Positions 1 through 9,099 are shown, counted from the stretch's first letter. The stretch is DNA of 64,000 nucleotides from Nocardiopsis coralli (GCF_014892575.1 NZ_JADBGI010000025.1:37279-101278); one strand, 5' to 3'. Numbers and translations are program-made. Notes: a model not told the origin generated them from the sequence alone.

Positions 1-537
1 GGGCTGCGCCGCCTGCGGGGCACGCCCCTGCCGCCGGCCTCGTACTTCATCGGCAAGACGGTGCTGGTGCTGTTCCTGGCGGTGGGCCAGGTGGCTCTCC
101 TGTTGGGCGTGGCCGTGCTCTTCTTCGACGCGGCCCTGCCGTCCGGCGCGGAGTCCTGGGTGACCGTGGGATGGGTCTTCGTGCTCGGGACGGTCGCCTG
201 CGCGCTCCTGGGCCTGGCCGCCAGCTCCCTTGCGCGTACGGCCCAGGCGGCGTCGGCGGTGATCATCGTGCCGTTCCTGCTGCTGCAGTTCACCTCGGGC
301 ATCTTCGTTCCCGTGCCCGCACTGCCGGAGTGGGTCTTCAACGGCGCAGCGCTGTTCCCGCTGTTGTGGATGGCCCAAGGGCTGCGCGCGGGTTTCTTCC
401 CCGACGAGATGGCCTCGATGGAGGTATCGGGGTCGTGGGACCTGCCTCTGGTCGCCCTGGCCCTGGGCACGTGGTGTGTGGTGGGCTTGGTCGTCACACT
501 GGCCACGTTCCGGTGGAAGACACGGAAGGACGGCTGA
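1..537 (+). CDS. ABC-2 type transporter permease, C-terminal part
   Basis: The reading frame is open from the first base, so the gene starts outside the window; 178 codons remain. The visible part has about four strongly hydrophobic segments and the end typical of ABC-2 permeases of drug or lipid exporters: a conserved FTSGIFVP turn, then ALFPLLWMAQGLRAGFF, then a last membrane helix and a short basic tail. It would form the membrane channel of an exporter whose ATPase lies upstream. It ends 7 bases before a histidine kinase start, so the transporter and the two-component system are probably one operon, a common arrangement for kinases that sense membrane stress or the exported compound. Substrate unknown. 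Confidence 0.85.
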   Translation, partial: GLRRLRGTPLPPASYFIGKTVLVLFLAVGQVALLLGVAVLFFDAALPSGAESWVTVGWVFVLGTVACALLGLAASSLARTAQAASAVIIVPFLLLQFTSGIFVPVPALPEWVFNGAALFPLLWMAQGLRAGFFPDEMASMEVSGSWDLPLVALALGTWCVVGLVVTLATFRWKTRKDG

Positions 538-544
538 GACGGCG

Positions 545-1897
545 ATGCGGGAGAGCGGCGAGGTCCACGCCTGGGAGATCGGCCGCGGGTGGGACCTCTA
601 CTACACGGGCGTGATCACGGCCCTGCTCGTCTTCAACGCGCTGACGACCGAGCCCGGCCCGCGGTTGTGGATCGCCACGGCGCTGGGGGCGACGCTCCTT
701 CCCCTGTACTGGTTCGCGGCCCACCGCCTCAACCGCAACGACGAGCACGGGACCCCGCCGACCCGGGTGTTCGTGCTGGTGGTCGCGGCGATCTGCTCGA
801 CCATCATCGTGCTCAGCGACAACATGGGGTTCGCGGTACTGGCGCTGTCCCCGCTGTGTTTCATGACCGGAGGCGCGGTCTACGGCGCCCTCGCGCTGGC
901 GATCATGCTCGTCGCCCCCAGTGTGGTGCAGGGGGTCGCCGAAGGGGCCCCACCCGCCCAGCTCATGCCCGGGGTCGCGGCCAACCTGATGATCGCGGGC
1001 TTCGGGTTCTGGCTCGCGCGGTGGTACGAGAAGGTTGTCGAGCAGAGCTGGGAACGCGCCGAGCTCATCGAGCAGCTGAGGGAGAGCCGGGCGGAGGCGA
1101 CCCGGCTCTCGGAACAGGCCGGGGCGATGGCCGAACGCGAGCACCTGGCGCGCGAGATGCACGACACGCTCGCCCAAGGGTTCACCAGCATCATCACCCT
1201 CACCCAGGCGGTGGAGTCGGAGATGGGTTCCGACCCCGCCGCGGCCCGGCGCCATCTGGCCCTCATGCGCGAGACGGCGACCGACAACCTCGCCGAGACG
1301 CGGGCGATGGTGGCCGCGCGCGGACCGGTCCCGTTGGAGGAGGACGACCTGGAGGCGGCCCTGGCCCGCCTGGCCGAGCGTTCGGGTTCCGAGCTCGGCA
1401 TCACCATCTGCACGGAGGTCGTGGGCAGCGGCCTGCCGTTGCCCGGGGACGCGCAGGTGTGCCTGTTGCGCACCGCTCAGGAGGCGCTGGCCAACGTGCG
1501 CAAGCACTCCGGGGCCGGGTCGGCGCGGGTGCGGTTGGCCCACACCGACGTAGGGGTCTCGCTGACGGTGCGCGACGACGGCCGCGGGTTCGACCCCGGC
1601 AACGGGAACGGACACGGGAACGGGCTGGCCAACATGCGCCGGCGCGCGCTCGACCTGAACGGGGTGCTCGACGTGGAGTCCGATCCCGGGCAGGGCACGA
1701 CCGTGAGGCTGTCCCTGGCGACCGAGGACCCCGAGGACGCGGAACCGGCCTCCGATTCCGGCACCGCCGGGGCTGCAGGCCGACACAACGACGAAGGCAC
1801 GCAGACGGAGACCGCCGCGGGCGCGCCCCGGCACGGAACGGAAGAGACGATGGACGGCACACGACCCCTCACCCCACGCCCCGGGGAGACCCCATGA
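545..1897 (+). CDS. NarL-family sensor histidine kinase
   Basis: 450-residue membrane kinase. The ATG at 545 is preceded by GGAAGGACGG and lies 7 bases after the permease stop. Four or five hydrophobic segments fill roughly residues 15-160. A short coiled coil leads to the HisKA_3 dimerisation box with the phospho-acceptor in EMHDTLAQGF (about residue 205). The HATPase domain carries the N box (ALANVRKHSG) and G1 box (DDGRGFDPG). The G1 box is followed by a GN/HGN repeat that looks like a microsatellite expansion of the ATP lid. A hydrophilic tail of about 60 residues follows. It should phosphorylate the regulator whose ATG overlaps its TGA (ATGA). Signal unknown; the adjacent exporter is a likely target. 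Confidence 0.93.
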   Translation: MRESGEVHAWEIGRGWDLYYTGVITALLVFNALTTEPGPRLWIATALGATLLPLYWFAAHRLNRNDEHGTPPTRVFVLVVAAICSTIIVLSDNMGFAVLALSPLCFMTGGAVYGALALAIMLVAPSVVQGVAEGAPPAQLMPGVAANLMIAGFGFWLARWYEKVVEQSWERAELIEQLRESRAEATRLSEQAGAMAEREHLAREMHDTLAQGFTSIITLTQAVESEMGSDPAAARRHLALMRETATDNLAETRAMVAARGPVPLEEDDLEAALARLAERSGSELGITICTEVVGSGLPLPGDAQVCLLRTAQEALANVRKHSGAGSARVRLAHTDVGVSLTVRDDGRGFDPGNGNGHGNGLANMRRRALDLNGVLDVESDPGQGTTVRLSLATEDPEDAEPASDSGTAGAAGRHNDEGTQTETAAGAPRHGTEETMDGTRPLTPRPGETP

Positions 1898-2529
1898 TCA
1901 AGGTCCTGCTGGTGGACGACCACCCCGTGGTGCGCGAGGGCATCCGGGGCATGCTGGAGGCCGAACCCGACCTCGCCATCGTCGGTGAGGCCGCCTCCGG
2001 CCCCGAGGCGGTGGCGCGGGTGGCCGAGCTCGGGCCGGACGTGGTGCTCATGGACCTGCGCATGCCCGGCGGGGACGGCGCCGAGGCGACGGCGCGCCTG
2101 CGGGAAGAGGCCCCCGAGGTGCACGTGTTGGTGCTGACCACCTACGACACCGACCGCGACATCCTGCGCGCGGTCGAGGCGGGGGCCACGGGTTACCTGC
2201 TCAAGGACACCCCGCGCGCAGAACTGGCCGAGTCGGTGCGCAGCGCGGCCCGCGGCGAGACGGTGCTCAGCGGGCGCCTGGCCGGCAAGGTGCTCACGGG
2301 TATGCGCCGCGGCCAGGAACCCGAGTCCCCGGTCCTGTCCCCGCGTGAGACCGAGGTCCTGCGCCTGGCCGCCGAGGGGCGCACCAACGCGGCGGTCGGC
2401 AGGGCCCTGCACATCAGCGCGACCACGGTCAAGACCCACTTGATGCGTGTGTACGAGAAGCTCGGGGTCAGTGACCGGACCGCGGCGGTCTCGCAGGCGA
2501 TCCGGCGTGGGTTACTGCCGGAGGGCTGA
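1894..2529 (+). CDS. NarL/FixJ-family response regulator
   Basis: 211 residues. The receiver domain has the acidic pocket (VDDH near residues 8-9), the phospho-acceptor D54 in LMDLRMPGGDG, a conserved Thr in VLTTYD and Lys in LLKDTP. A LuxR-type helix-turn-helix occupies the last 65 residues (LSPRETEVLRLAAEG, then TVKTHLMRVYEKLGV). The start overlaps the kinase stop by 4 bases, so the two are translationally coupled and almost certainly cognate. Target genes are not identifiable, but the upstream ABC transporter is the usual target of such pairs. Confidence 0.95.
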   Translation: MIKVLLVDDHPVVREGIRGMLEAEPDLAIVGEAASGPEAVARVAELGPDVVLMDLRMPGGDGAEATARLREEAPEVHVLVLTTYDTDRDILRAVEAGATGYLLKDTPRAELAESVRSAARGETVLSGRLAGKVLTGMRRGQEPESPVLSPRETEVLRLAAEGRTNAAVGRALHISATTVKTHLMRVYEKLGVSDRTAAVSQAIRRGLLPEG

Positions 2530-2535
2530 GCGCCG

Positions 2536-2585
2536 CGGTTCCGAGCACGCGGGCTCCGGGGTGGAAGGGCCCCGGCACGGAACCG
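2536..2585 (+). terminator. nested hairpin terminator after the two-component operon
   Basis: Outer arms CGGTTCCG (2536-2543) and CGGAACCG (2578-2585) enclose an inner CCGGGG/CCCCGG stem (2556-2561/2570-2575). It lies just after the response regulator stop and has no T-tract, as is common in high-GC actinomycetes. Confidence 0.55.
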
Positions 2586-2661
2586 GAAACCGCCCGTTCT
2601 CAGGGTGAGGTCAGGGGTCGGCCCCGATGCGTGGGCTGCCGGGGGCGGACAGAATCGGCAT

Positions 2662-3324
2662 ATGGTGGAAGACGTGAGCCAGACAGATCCCCCAGGACCC
2701 GACCGGATGCGGGCCTCGGACGCCGACCGCGACGCCGTGGCGAACCGACTGCGCGACGCGCTCGCCGAGGGCCGGCTGGACCTCGACGAGCACAACGAGC
2801 GCCTGGAGTCGACGTACCGCGCCAAGACGGTCGGCGAGCTGGTTCCGCTCACCGAGGACCTCCCGGACTCGCCCTCGGAGTCCGCGCTGACCCAGCCCTC
2901 CCCCGGGGCACTGCGTCCCTCACGCGGTTCCCGACGGGTGGTGGACGGCGAGCCCACGAGCTCCGCCGCCATCGCGATCATGGGCGGGGCCAACCGTTCG
3001 GGTGACTGGACCCTGCCCGGGCACTACGTGGCCACGGCGGTCATGGGCGGCGTCGAGCTGGACCTGCGCAACGCCAAGTTCACCCAGCGCGAGACGACGA
3101 TCTGGTGCAACGTCCTCATGGGCGGCATCGGCATCATCGTTCCCTACGACGTCGAGGTACGGGTGCACGGGATCCCGATCATGGGCGGGTTCGGGGTGGA
3201 CAGCGACTCCCCGGTGCGCAACGACCCGGACGTGCCGATCGTGCACATCCGCGGGATCGCGATCATGGGCGGGGTCGGCGCGGAGTACCGGTCGTGGAAG
3301 GACGACGAGGACGAGGACGAGTGA
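2662..3324 (+). CDS. DUF1707 / LiaF-like C-terminal domain protein
   Basis: About 220 residues. The N-terminal DUF1707 (SHOCT-like) domain is recognised by RASDADRDAVANRLRDAL and the LDLDEHNERLESTYRAKT helix. After a linker of about 40 residues comes a beta-helical LiaF/DUF2154-like domain with three or four repeats ending in IMGG or VMGG. Such proteins are associated with the actinomycete envelope and stress response. There is no membrane segment, so it is cytosolic or peripheral. The start is uncertain: ATG 2662 is given, but the TATGGT at 2661-2666 followed 7 bases later by GTG 2674 would fit a leaderless start. The C-terminus is very acidic (DDEDEDE). Confidence 0.8.
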   Translation: MVEDVSQTDPPGPDRMRASDADRDAVANRLRDALAEGRLDLDEHNERLESTYRAKTVGELVPLTEDLPDSPSESALTQPSPGALRPSRGSRRVVDGEPTSSAAIAIMGGANRSGDWTLPGHYVATAVMGGVELDLRNAKFTQRETTIWCNVLMGGIGIIVPYDVEVRVHGIPIMGGFGVDSDSPVRNDPDVPIVHIRGIAIMGGVGAEYRSWKDDEDEDE

Positions 3325-3593
3325 CACCGGCCCGTCGGTGTCCGTCCGGCGAGCCCGCTCGGCGTCGGGAACCCCTGCCGTGCACCGGCTCCGGGCCGCG
3401 GCGGACCGTCCATCCAACCACAGGGCCATCGCGAAGGTAAGGGTCCTGGCTGGTTGTGGCAATGCGGGCACGGTCCCCTTGCCGAACACGTGTACGCGGT
3501 GACAGGCTTCCTCCTCCGACAGCGCCCATGGTGTCCGTCCCCCAACACCGTCACAGCCGTGCGGGGCGGGCGCCCCATCCCAGGAGGATGAGA

Positions 3594-5213
3594 GTGCAAG
3601 TACCCGCACCGGAGCCCGCGACCACGACCGGCCCCAGGGGCCTGTCCCTCGCCGCCGCAGCGGCGGCCGGCGCGCTGGTCCTGACCGCGAGCACGCCGGC
3701 CCTGGGGGCACCCGCCCACACGGCGGATCCCCATGAGCAGGCCACCCCCACCGACGCGGCCGCCGTGACCCCGCCGGAGGTCTTCACCGCACCGCACCCG
3801 GGCCTTCCGGCCGAGATCCCGGCGGAGGCCGCGCTCTCCGACCTGGTCACCGCCGAGGCGATCGGGTGGCACATGGAGAACCTGTCCACGATCGCCGAGT
3901 ACAACGGCGGCAACCGGGCCACGAACACACCCGGCTACGACGTGTCCGCGCTGTACGTGGAGGACCAGCTCCAGCGCGCGGGGTACGAGACCTGGCGCGA
4001 CGAGTACGACTACGAACTCTGGCGTGAGCAGTCCGATCCCGTCCTGGGTGTGACCGCCCCCGACGAGGTGGAGCTGGTCGAGGACGAGGACTTCAACACG
4101 ATGTCGTACTCCGGGTCGGGCGAGGTCTCGGCCCCGGCGGTGGCGGTCGCGGACGGCGACCCGGCGGGCGGCTGCGCGGCCGAGGACTTCGCCGACTTCC
4201 CCGAGGGCGCCGTGGCGATCACGGTGCGCGGGGAGTGCGCGTTCGGCGACAAGGTACGCAACGCCGCCGACGCGGGCGCCTCCGCGGCCCTGGTGGTCAA
4301 CGACGAGGACGAGTCGTTCCTCGGCACCGTCGAGGAGCCCGTGGACATCCCGGCGCTGGGTGTGTCCGGGTTGGCCGGGGCCGACCTGCTGGCGGCCGGC
4401 GACGGGCTGGAGCTCGAGGTCGCCGTCGACGCCGAGATCTCGGAGGAGAGCTCCTACAGCGTGCTCGCCGAGACCGCGGGCGGCGCCGACGACAACGTGG
4501 TGATGGTCGGCGGGCACCTGGACAGCGTCGAGGACGGCCCGGGCATCAACGACAACGCGAGCGGGACCGGCTTCGTGCTGGAGACCGCGATCCAGATGGC
4601 GCAGCAGGAGCAGCCCGAGAACAAGGTGCGCTTCGCCTTCTGGGGCACCGAGGAGGAGGGCCTGACCGGGTCCAACGAGTACGTGGCCGGCCTGAGCGAG
4701 GAGGAGCTCGACGCGGTCGCGCTGTACCTCAACTTCGACATGATCGGCTCGCACAACTACGCGCGGTTCGTGCTCGACGGGCGTATGGAGCTGGAGGACT
4801 CGCAGGACGCGCCTCCCGGGTCCGGTGCGATCGCCGAGATCCTGGAGGAGGGCTTCGACGCGCAGGACCAGGTGCACGAGCCCGGCGTGCTGAGCGGGCG
4901 CAGCGACTACTTCGCGTTCATGGAGGAGGGAGTGCCCTCCGGCGGCCTGTTCAGCGGCGGCGACGGCACCAAGACCGAGGAACAGGCCGAGTGGTACGGC
5001 GGGACCGCGGGTGAGCCGTTCGACCCCTACTACCACACGGCCGACGACACCCTGGAGAACGTCAACTGGGACTCGGTCGCGGATCTGTCCGGCGCGGCCG
5101 CGCACGGTGTGGAGACACTGGCCGAGAGCACGCTCCCGGTCAACGGGGTGACCCCGATGGCCGACCGCGAGCCGGTGGAGCTGCCGCGCAAGGGCGACGC
5201 CTGGTTGCGGTGA
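3594..5213 (+). CDS. secreted M28-family zinc aminopeptidase with PA domain
   Basis: 539 residues. GTG 3594 is preferred because AGGAGG ends 6 bases before it; the in-frame ATG 3588 touches that AGGAGG. A Sec signal peptide covers about residues 10-40, with an Ala-rich core and a likely cleavage after ALGA. A PA domain (about 170-280) is inserted before the catalytic core, as in actinomycete aminopeptidases of the S. griseus type. The five expected zinc ligands are visible: H308 (GGHLDS), D320 (INDNAS), the E353-E355 run (WGTEEEG, which also holds the general base), D382 (NFDMIG) and H481 (YYHTADD). It is very acidic, typical of exported enzymes. It should trim N-terminal residues from extracellular peptides. 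Transcribed alone, with two hairpins after it. Confidence 0.93.
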   Translation: MQVPAPEPATTTGPRGLSLAAAAAAGALVLTASTPALGAPAHTADPHEQATPTDAAAVTPPEVFTAPHPGLPAEIPAEAALSDLVTAEAIGWHMENLSTIAEYNGGNRATNTPGYDVSALYVEDQLQRAGYETWRDEYDYELWREQSDPVLGVTAPDEVELVEDEDFNTMSYSGSGEVSAPAVAVADGDPAGGCAAEDFADFPEGAVAITVRGECAFGDKVRNAADAGASAALVVNDEDESFLGTVEEPVDIPALGVSGLAGADLLAAGDGLELEVAVDAEISEESSYSVLAETAGGADDNVVMVGGHLDSVEDGPGINDNASGTGFVLETAIQMAQQEQPENKVRFAFWGTEEEGLTGSNEYVAGLSEEELDAVALYLNFDMIGSHNYARFVLDGRMELEDSQDAPPGSGAIAEILEEGFDAQDQVHEPGVLSGRSDYFAFMEEGVPSGGLFSGGDGTKTEEQAEWYGGTAGEPFDPYYHTADDTLENVNWDSVADLSGAAAHGVETLAESTLPVNGVTPMADREPVELPRKGDAWLR

Positions 5214-5243
5214 TGCCGGGGGCCGGCCCCTGATCAGGGTTCC

Positions 5244-5273
5244 GGGGCCGGGTCCCGAGCGGGGCCCGGCCCC
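5244..5273 (+). terminator. GC hairpin after the M28 peptidase gene
   Basis: GGGGCCGGG (5244-5252) pairs perfectly with CCCGGCCCC (5265-5273) across a 12-base loop, 30 bases after the peptidase stop. Confidence 0.55.
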
Positions 5274-5297
5274 GCCGCATGTCCCGGACACAGAAGT

Positions 5298-5336
5298 GGC
5301 GGGCGGCGTGAACCCCCCGGTTTCACGCCGCCCGCC
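5298..5336 (+). terminator. second, stronger hairpin after the M28 peptidase gene
   Basis: A perfect 15-bp stem (5298-5312 with 5322-5336) and a 9-base C-rich loop. With the hairpin 25 bases upstream it forms a tandem terminator isolating the peptidase gene from the adenosyltransferase gene. Confidence 0.65.
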
Positions 5337-5569
5337 GTGCGGTGTCTCCCCCTCGCGCTGTGCGGCCCGTGTGGCCCCCCTCTTTCTCAACCACACGGGA
5401 CTTGCGCGATCACCGCCGAAAGCTACTCTGTGTAGCTTCCATGTGCCCCAATGTATCAGTGACCTGCGTCACCTTCACCCTCTGATATCGAACAGTTATC
5501 CTCTGTCTCCGGAACCTTCCGATACGGCCGGAAATCGGGCGCTCTTCTCTGGAGATCTAGAGTTGGGGC
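5337..5569 (+). promoter_or_regulatory. lower-GC promoter region of the adenosyltransferase gene
   Basis: This 230-base stretch is clearly less GC-rich than its surroundings. It holds a small palindrome, AAGCTAC-5-GTAGCTT (5420-5438), and T/A-rich text around 5450-5500 where a promoter is likely. I looked for a cobalamin riboswitch (B12 box) because of the downstream gene and saw none. Confidence 0.4.
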
Positions 5570-6169
5570 ATGACGAAGAAGGACACGGACCAGCCCGTCG
5601 TGCTGTCGAAGATCTACACGCGCACCGGCGACGACGGCACCACGGCCCTCGGCGACATGAGCCGCACCGACAAGAACGACACCCGCCTGGTGGGGTACGC
5701 CGACGCCGAGGAGGCCAACGCCGCGATCGGCCTGGCCCTGGCGCTCGGCGAGGTCTCCGACGACGTTCGGGCCCTGCTCACGCGTGTGCAGAACGAGCTG
5801 TTCGACCTGGGCGCGGACCTGTCCACGCCGGTGGTCGACAACCCGGAGTTCCCGCCGCTGCGGGTCCTGCCGGAGTACGTCACCGGCCTGGAGGAGGCCT
5901 GCGACCTCTACAACGCCGACCTCCCCAAGCTCCGCAGCTTCATCCTGCCCGGCGGTTCCCCCACGGTCGCGCTCTTCCACTCGGCCCGCACCGTCGTGCG
6001 CCGCGCGGAGCGGTCGGTGTGGGCGGCGATCGCCGAGCACGGCGACAGCGTCAACCCCCTGACCGCGACGTACCTGAACCGGCTCTCCGACCTGCTGTTC
6101 ATCCTCGGGCGCCACGTCGCCGGCGAGGGGGACGAGGTCCTGTGGAAGCCCGGCGGCGAGCGCGGCTGA
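5570..6169 (+). CDS. cob(I)alamin adenosyltransferase, PduO type
   Basis: 199 residues, the family's usual length. It transfers the 5'-deoxyadenosyl group of ATP to cob(I)alamin to make coenzyme B12. Family marks are the N-terminal ATP-binding KIYTRTGDDGTTAL, the GYADAEEANAAIGLAL helix (usually VDELNA), the FILPGGSP motif and the RRAERSVWA segment. The glutamate-rich YADAEEAN variant is a common actinobacterial form. There is no strong Shine-Dalgarno before ATG 5570. It stands alone, with no other cobalamin gene in the window; adenosylcobalamin probably serves methylmalonyl-CoA mutase or ribonucleotide reductase elsewhere. Confidence 0.93.
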   Translation: MTKKDTDQPVVLSKIYTRTGDDGTTALGDMSRTDKNDTRLVGYADAEEANAAIGLALALGEVSDDVRALLTRVQNELFDLGADLSTPVVDNPEFPPLRVLPEYVTGLEEACDLYNADLPKLRSFILPGGSPTVALFHSARTVVRRAERSVWAAIAEHGDSVNPLTATYLNRLSDLLFILGRHVAGEGDEVLWKPGGERG

Positions 6170-6376
6170 CGCCGACCCCCGTGACCACGTCCGGCGGCGG
6201 CCCGGACCGCCCCCGCGCCGCCGCCGAGCGCTTCCGCCTCAGCGCACGCGCCTGCCTGAGGGGCCCGGGCACTTCACGAACGCAAGTGTCGGCACCTCAC
6301 GCATCGCCGGCGGGTCCGGCGGTCGCGCGAGGCGACTACGTCCGAGCACGCACCGCGTACGGCTATCGTTCGCGGC

Positions 6377-7267
6377 GTGGAGCTACGACAACTGAGGCAT
6401 TTTGTTGCGGTCTGCGAGGAAGAGCACTTCACCCGGGCCGCCGCGGGACTCGACATCACCCAGTCCGGACTGTCCGCTTCCGTGCGGGCCCTGGAGAACG
6501 ACCTGGGGACCCAACTCCTGCTGCGCACCACCCGGCGCGTCACCCCCACCCCCACCGGACGGCTGCTCCTGGCCGAGGCCCAGCGCATCCTGGCCGCCGC
6601 CGACGGGCTGCGCGAGCTGGTCGCCGACGACCAGCAGGTGCGTGGCCCCCTGTCGCTCGGCACCGAACAGTGCATGGGCGTAGTGGAGGCCGCACCGCTC
6701 CTGCACAAGTACCGGGACCGGCACCCCGGCGTCACCGTCAACCTCCAGCAGGCGGCCACCGGACACCTGCTGGAGCAAGTACGAACGGGGCACCTCGACG
6801 CGGCGCTGGTGGCGGGCACCCTGCACGGCGCCGAGGGGGTACGGCTCCTGCCGATCGCCGAAGAACCCCTGATGCTGCTGACCGCGTCCGACCACGTGGT
6901 GGGCGAGGACGAGCTCCCCGGGGCCCTGGAGCACGAGGAGTACGTCGACCTGCACCCCGGTTGGGGCGCGCGCGACTGCGCGGACCGGGCGTTCGCCGAC
7001 TTCCGCATCTCCCGGACGGTGGCCCTCCAGGTCAACGACGTGTACACCTTGCTGGACCTGGTGCACCGGCGCATGGGCGTGGCCGTGGTCCCCCGGCCGG
7101 TGACACAGAAACCGCAGGCCGAGGGGTTGCGCGGGGTCACGTTGCCCGGGCGGACCCGTTGGAGGGTGGCGCTGGCGCTGCCCGAGGCGGCCGTGCTCTC
7201 CACCGCGACCCGTGCGTTCGTCGAGCAGCTCGGCGAGGAGCATCCGATTGATGACTCCGGGTTGTGA
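6377..7267 (+). CDS. LysR-family transcriptional regulator
   Basis: 296 residues with the N-terminal LysR winged helix (MELRQLRHFVAVCEEEHFTR, then QSGLSASVRALE) and a periplasmic-binding-like co-inducer domain. GTG 6377 has no Shine-Dalgarno, but a TATCGT box at 6364-6369 lies 7 bases before it, so the mRNA is probably leaderless. It is followed on the same strand, 110 bases on, by the mycothiol-dependent formaldehyde dehydrogenase gene, a plausible but unproven target. LysR genes are more often divergent from their targets, so the link is only positional. Confidence 0.9.
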   Translation: MELRQLRHFVAVCEEEHFTRAAAGLDITQSGLSASVRALENDLGTQLLLRTTRRVTPTPTGRLLLAEAQRILAAADGLRELVADDQQVRGPLSLGTEQCMGVVEAAPLLHKYRDRHPGVTVNLQQAATGHLLEQVRTGHLDAALVAGTLHGAEGVRLLPIAEEPLMLLTASDHVVGEDELPGALEHEEYVDLHPGWGARDCADRAFADFRISRTVALQVNDVYTLLDLVHRRMGVAVVPRPVTQKPQAEGLRGVTLPGRTRWRVALALPEAAVLSTATRAFVEQLGEEHPIDDSGL

Positions 7268-7377
7268 ATCCCAGTCGTTCCACATGTTGGACACACATGA
7301 GCCTGGTGGGGCAGGGTGAGCCGGAGCGCGGTGCCCTCCGACACCGCCACCGGCCCCGAAGCTCAGGGAGTGTGCAG

Positions 7378-8463
7378 ATGTCCCAACAGGTCCGAGGTGT
7401 GATCTCACGCGCGAAGGGCGCACCGGTCGAACTGACCACCATCGTCATCCCCGACCCGGGCCCGGGAGAGGCGGTGGTCGACATCCAGGCGTGCGGGGTC
7501 TGCCACACCGACCTGCACTACCGGGAGGGCGGGATCAACGACGAGTACCCCTTCCTGCTGGGGCACGAGGCCGCGGGTGTGGTCGAGTCGGTCGGCGAGG
7601 GCGTCACACACGTCCGTCCCGGTGACTACGTGGTGCTCAACTGGCGCGCGGTGTGCGGTGAGTGTCGTGCGTGCAAGCGCGGGCGCCTGCAGTACTGCTT
7701 CGACACGCACAACGCCGAGCAGAAGATGACGCTGGAGGACGGTACCGAGCTCGAGCCCGCGCTCGGCATCGGGGCGTTCGCCGACAAGACCCTCGTGGCC
7801 GCGGGCCAGTGCACGAAGGTCGACCCGTCGGCCTCCCCCGCGGCGGCGGGGCTGTTGGGCTGCGGGATCATGGCCGGGATCGGCGCCGCCATCAACACCG
7901 GAGAGGTCGGCCGCGGCGATTCCGTGGCCGTCATCGGGTGCGGCGGCGTGGGCAGCGCGGCCGTGGCGGGTTCCCGGCTCGCTGGGGCCGACCGGATCAT
8001 CGCCGTGGACCTCGAGGACCGCAAGCTCGACTGGGCCCGCGGGTTCGGCGCCACCCACACCGTCAACGCCCGCGAGAACGACCCGGTCGAGGCGATCCGC
8101 GAGCTCACGGGCGGTTTCGGCGCCGACGTGGTCATCGACGCCGTGGGCGTGCCGCAGACCTACGAGCAGGCGTTCTACGCCCGCGACCTCGCGGGTACGG
8201 TCGTGCTGGTCGGGGTGCCCACCCCGGACATGCGCATCGAGCTGCCGCTGCTCGACGTGTTCGGCCGCGGAGGGGCACTGAAGTCGTCGTGGTACGGCGA
8301 CTGCCTGCCCTCGCGCGACTTCCCGATGCTCGTCGACCTGTACACGCAGGGCAGGCTCGACCTGGACGGATTCGTCACCGAGGAGATCGGCCTCGGTGAC
8401 GTCGAGGACGCCTTCGCCCGCATGGAGCGCGGCGATGTACTGCGATCGGTGGTGCGGCTGTGA
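7378..8463 (+). CDS. mscR: S-(hydroxymethyl)mycothiol dehydrogenase
   Basis: 361 residues. Zinc-dependent medium-chain dehydrogenase that oxidises the spontaneous formaldehyde-mycothiol adduct with NAD+; it also acts as S-nitrosomycothiol reductase in relatives. The sequence closely follows the mycobacterial AdhE2/MscR enzyme as I remember it: MSQQVRGVISR start, catalytic zinc CGVCHTDLHYR and GHEAAG, structural zinc cysteines CGECRACKRGRLQYC, dinucleotide-binding GCGGVG, and the HTVNARENDPVEAI and GALKSSWYGDCLPSRDF segments. ATG 7378 has AGGGAG 8 bases upstream. Its stop overlaps the start of the next hydrolase (GTGA), so the two are coupled. Its presence implies the host makes mycothiol. Confidence 0.95.
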   Translation: MSQQVRGVISRAKGAPVELTTIVIPDPGPGEAVVDIQACGVCHTDLHYREGGINDEYPFLLGHEAAGVVESVGEGVTHVRPGDYVVLNWRAVCGECRACKRGRLQYCFDTHNAEQKMTLEDGTELEPALGIGAFADKTLVAAGQCTKVDPSASPAAAGLLGCGIMAGIGAAINTGEVGRGDSVAVIGCGGVGSAAVAGSRLAGADRIIAVDLEDRKLDWARGFGATHTVNARENDPVEAIRELTGGFGADVVIDAVGVPQTYEQAFYARDLAGTVVLVGVPTPDMRIELPLLDVFGRGGALKSSWYGDCLPSRDFPMLVDLYTQGRLDLDGFVTEEIGLGDVEDAFARMERGDVLRSVVRL

Positions 8464-9080
8464 GCGACGCCCGAGTGGAACACCTGACGACCTCCGGGGT
8501 CTTCGCCCTGGACGGCGGTTCATGGGACGTGGACAACAACGTCTGGATCGTCGGGGACGACGACGAGGTCGTGGTCATCGACGCCCCGCACGACTCCGCC
8601 GCGATCATCGAGGCGGTCGGCGACCGCGAGATCCTCGCGGTGCTGTGCACGCACGGGCACAACGACCACGTCAACGCGGCGGTGGAACTGGGCGACGCCA
8701 TGGCCGCCCCGGTCCTGCTGCACCCTGACGACCGTGTGCTGTGGGACATGACCCACCCCGACCGCGAGCCCGACGGCGAGCTGTCCGACGGGGAGACCTT
8801 CGAGGTCGCGGGCACGGAACTGACCGTGATCCACACGCCCGGCCACGCACCCGGCGCGGTGTGCCTGTACGCCCCGCAGCTGGGTGTGCTGTTCAGCGGC
8901 GACACCCTGTTCGAGGGCGGCCCGGGCGCAACCGGCAAGTCGTACTCGGACTTCCCGACGATCGTGGAGTCGATCCGCAAGCGGCTGATGTCCCTGCCGC
9001 CGGAGACCGTGGTCAACACCGGGCACGGCCCGTCGACCACGATCGGTGCGGAGGACGCGAACGTGCCCGAGAAGGGCTGA
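8460..9080 (+). CDS. metallo-beta-lactamase-fold hydrolase linked to mscR
   Basis: 206 residues. Class-B metallo-hydrolase with the binuclear zinc motif THGHNDHVNA, a further His in HTPGHAPGAVC, Asp in FSGDTLFEGG and the final His in NTGHGPSTTIG. In actinobacteria a gene of this family directly follows mscR and is proposed to hydrolyse or release the formate product held as S-formylmycothiol, by analogy with glyoxalase II; that role is inference. GTG 8460 overlaps the mscR stop by 4 bases. Confidence 0.9.
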   Translation: MSDARVEHLTTSGVFALDGGSWDVDNNVWIVGDDDEVVVIDAPHDSAAIIEAVGDREILAVLCTHGHNDHVNAAVELGDAMAAPVLLHPDDRVLWDMTHPDREPDGELSDGETFEVAGTELTVIHTPGHAPGAVCLYAPQLGVLFSGDTLFEGGPGATGKSYSDFPTIVESIRKRLMSLPPETVVNTGHGPSTTIGAEDANVPEKG

Positions 9081-9099
9081 CCCCGTACCGACCCCGGCC

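Noticed and set aside
3144..5396. A 750-codon minus-strand frame opposite the M28 peptidase
   Set aside because: Same shadow effect. The plus-strand frame has a signal peptide, Shine-Dalgarno and all zinc ligands.
5337..5569. Cobalamin riboswitch before the adenosyltransferase gene
   Set aside because: No B12-box-like sequence and no multi-helix junction could be found; the region only looks AT-richer.
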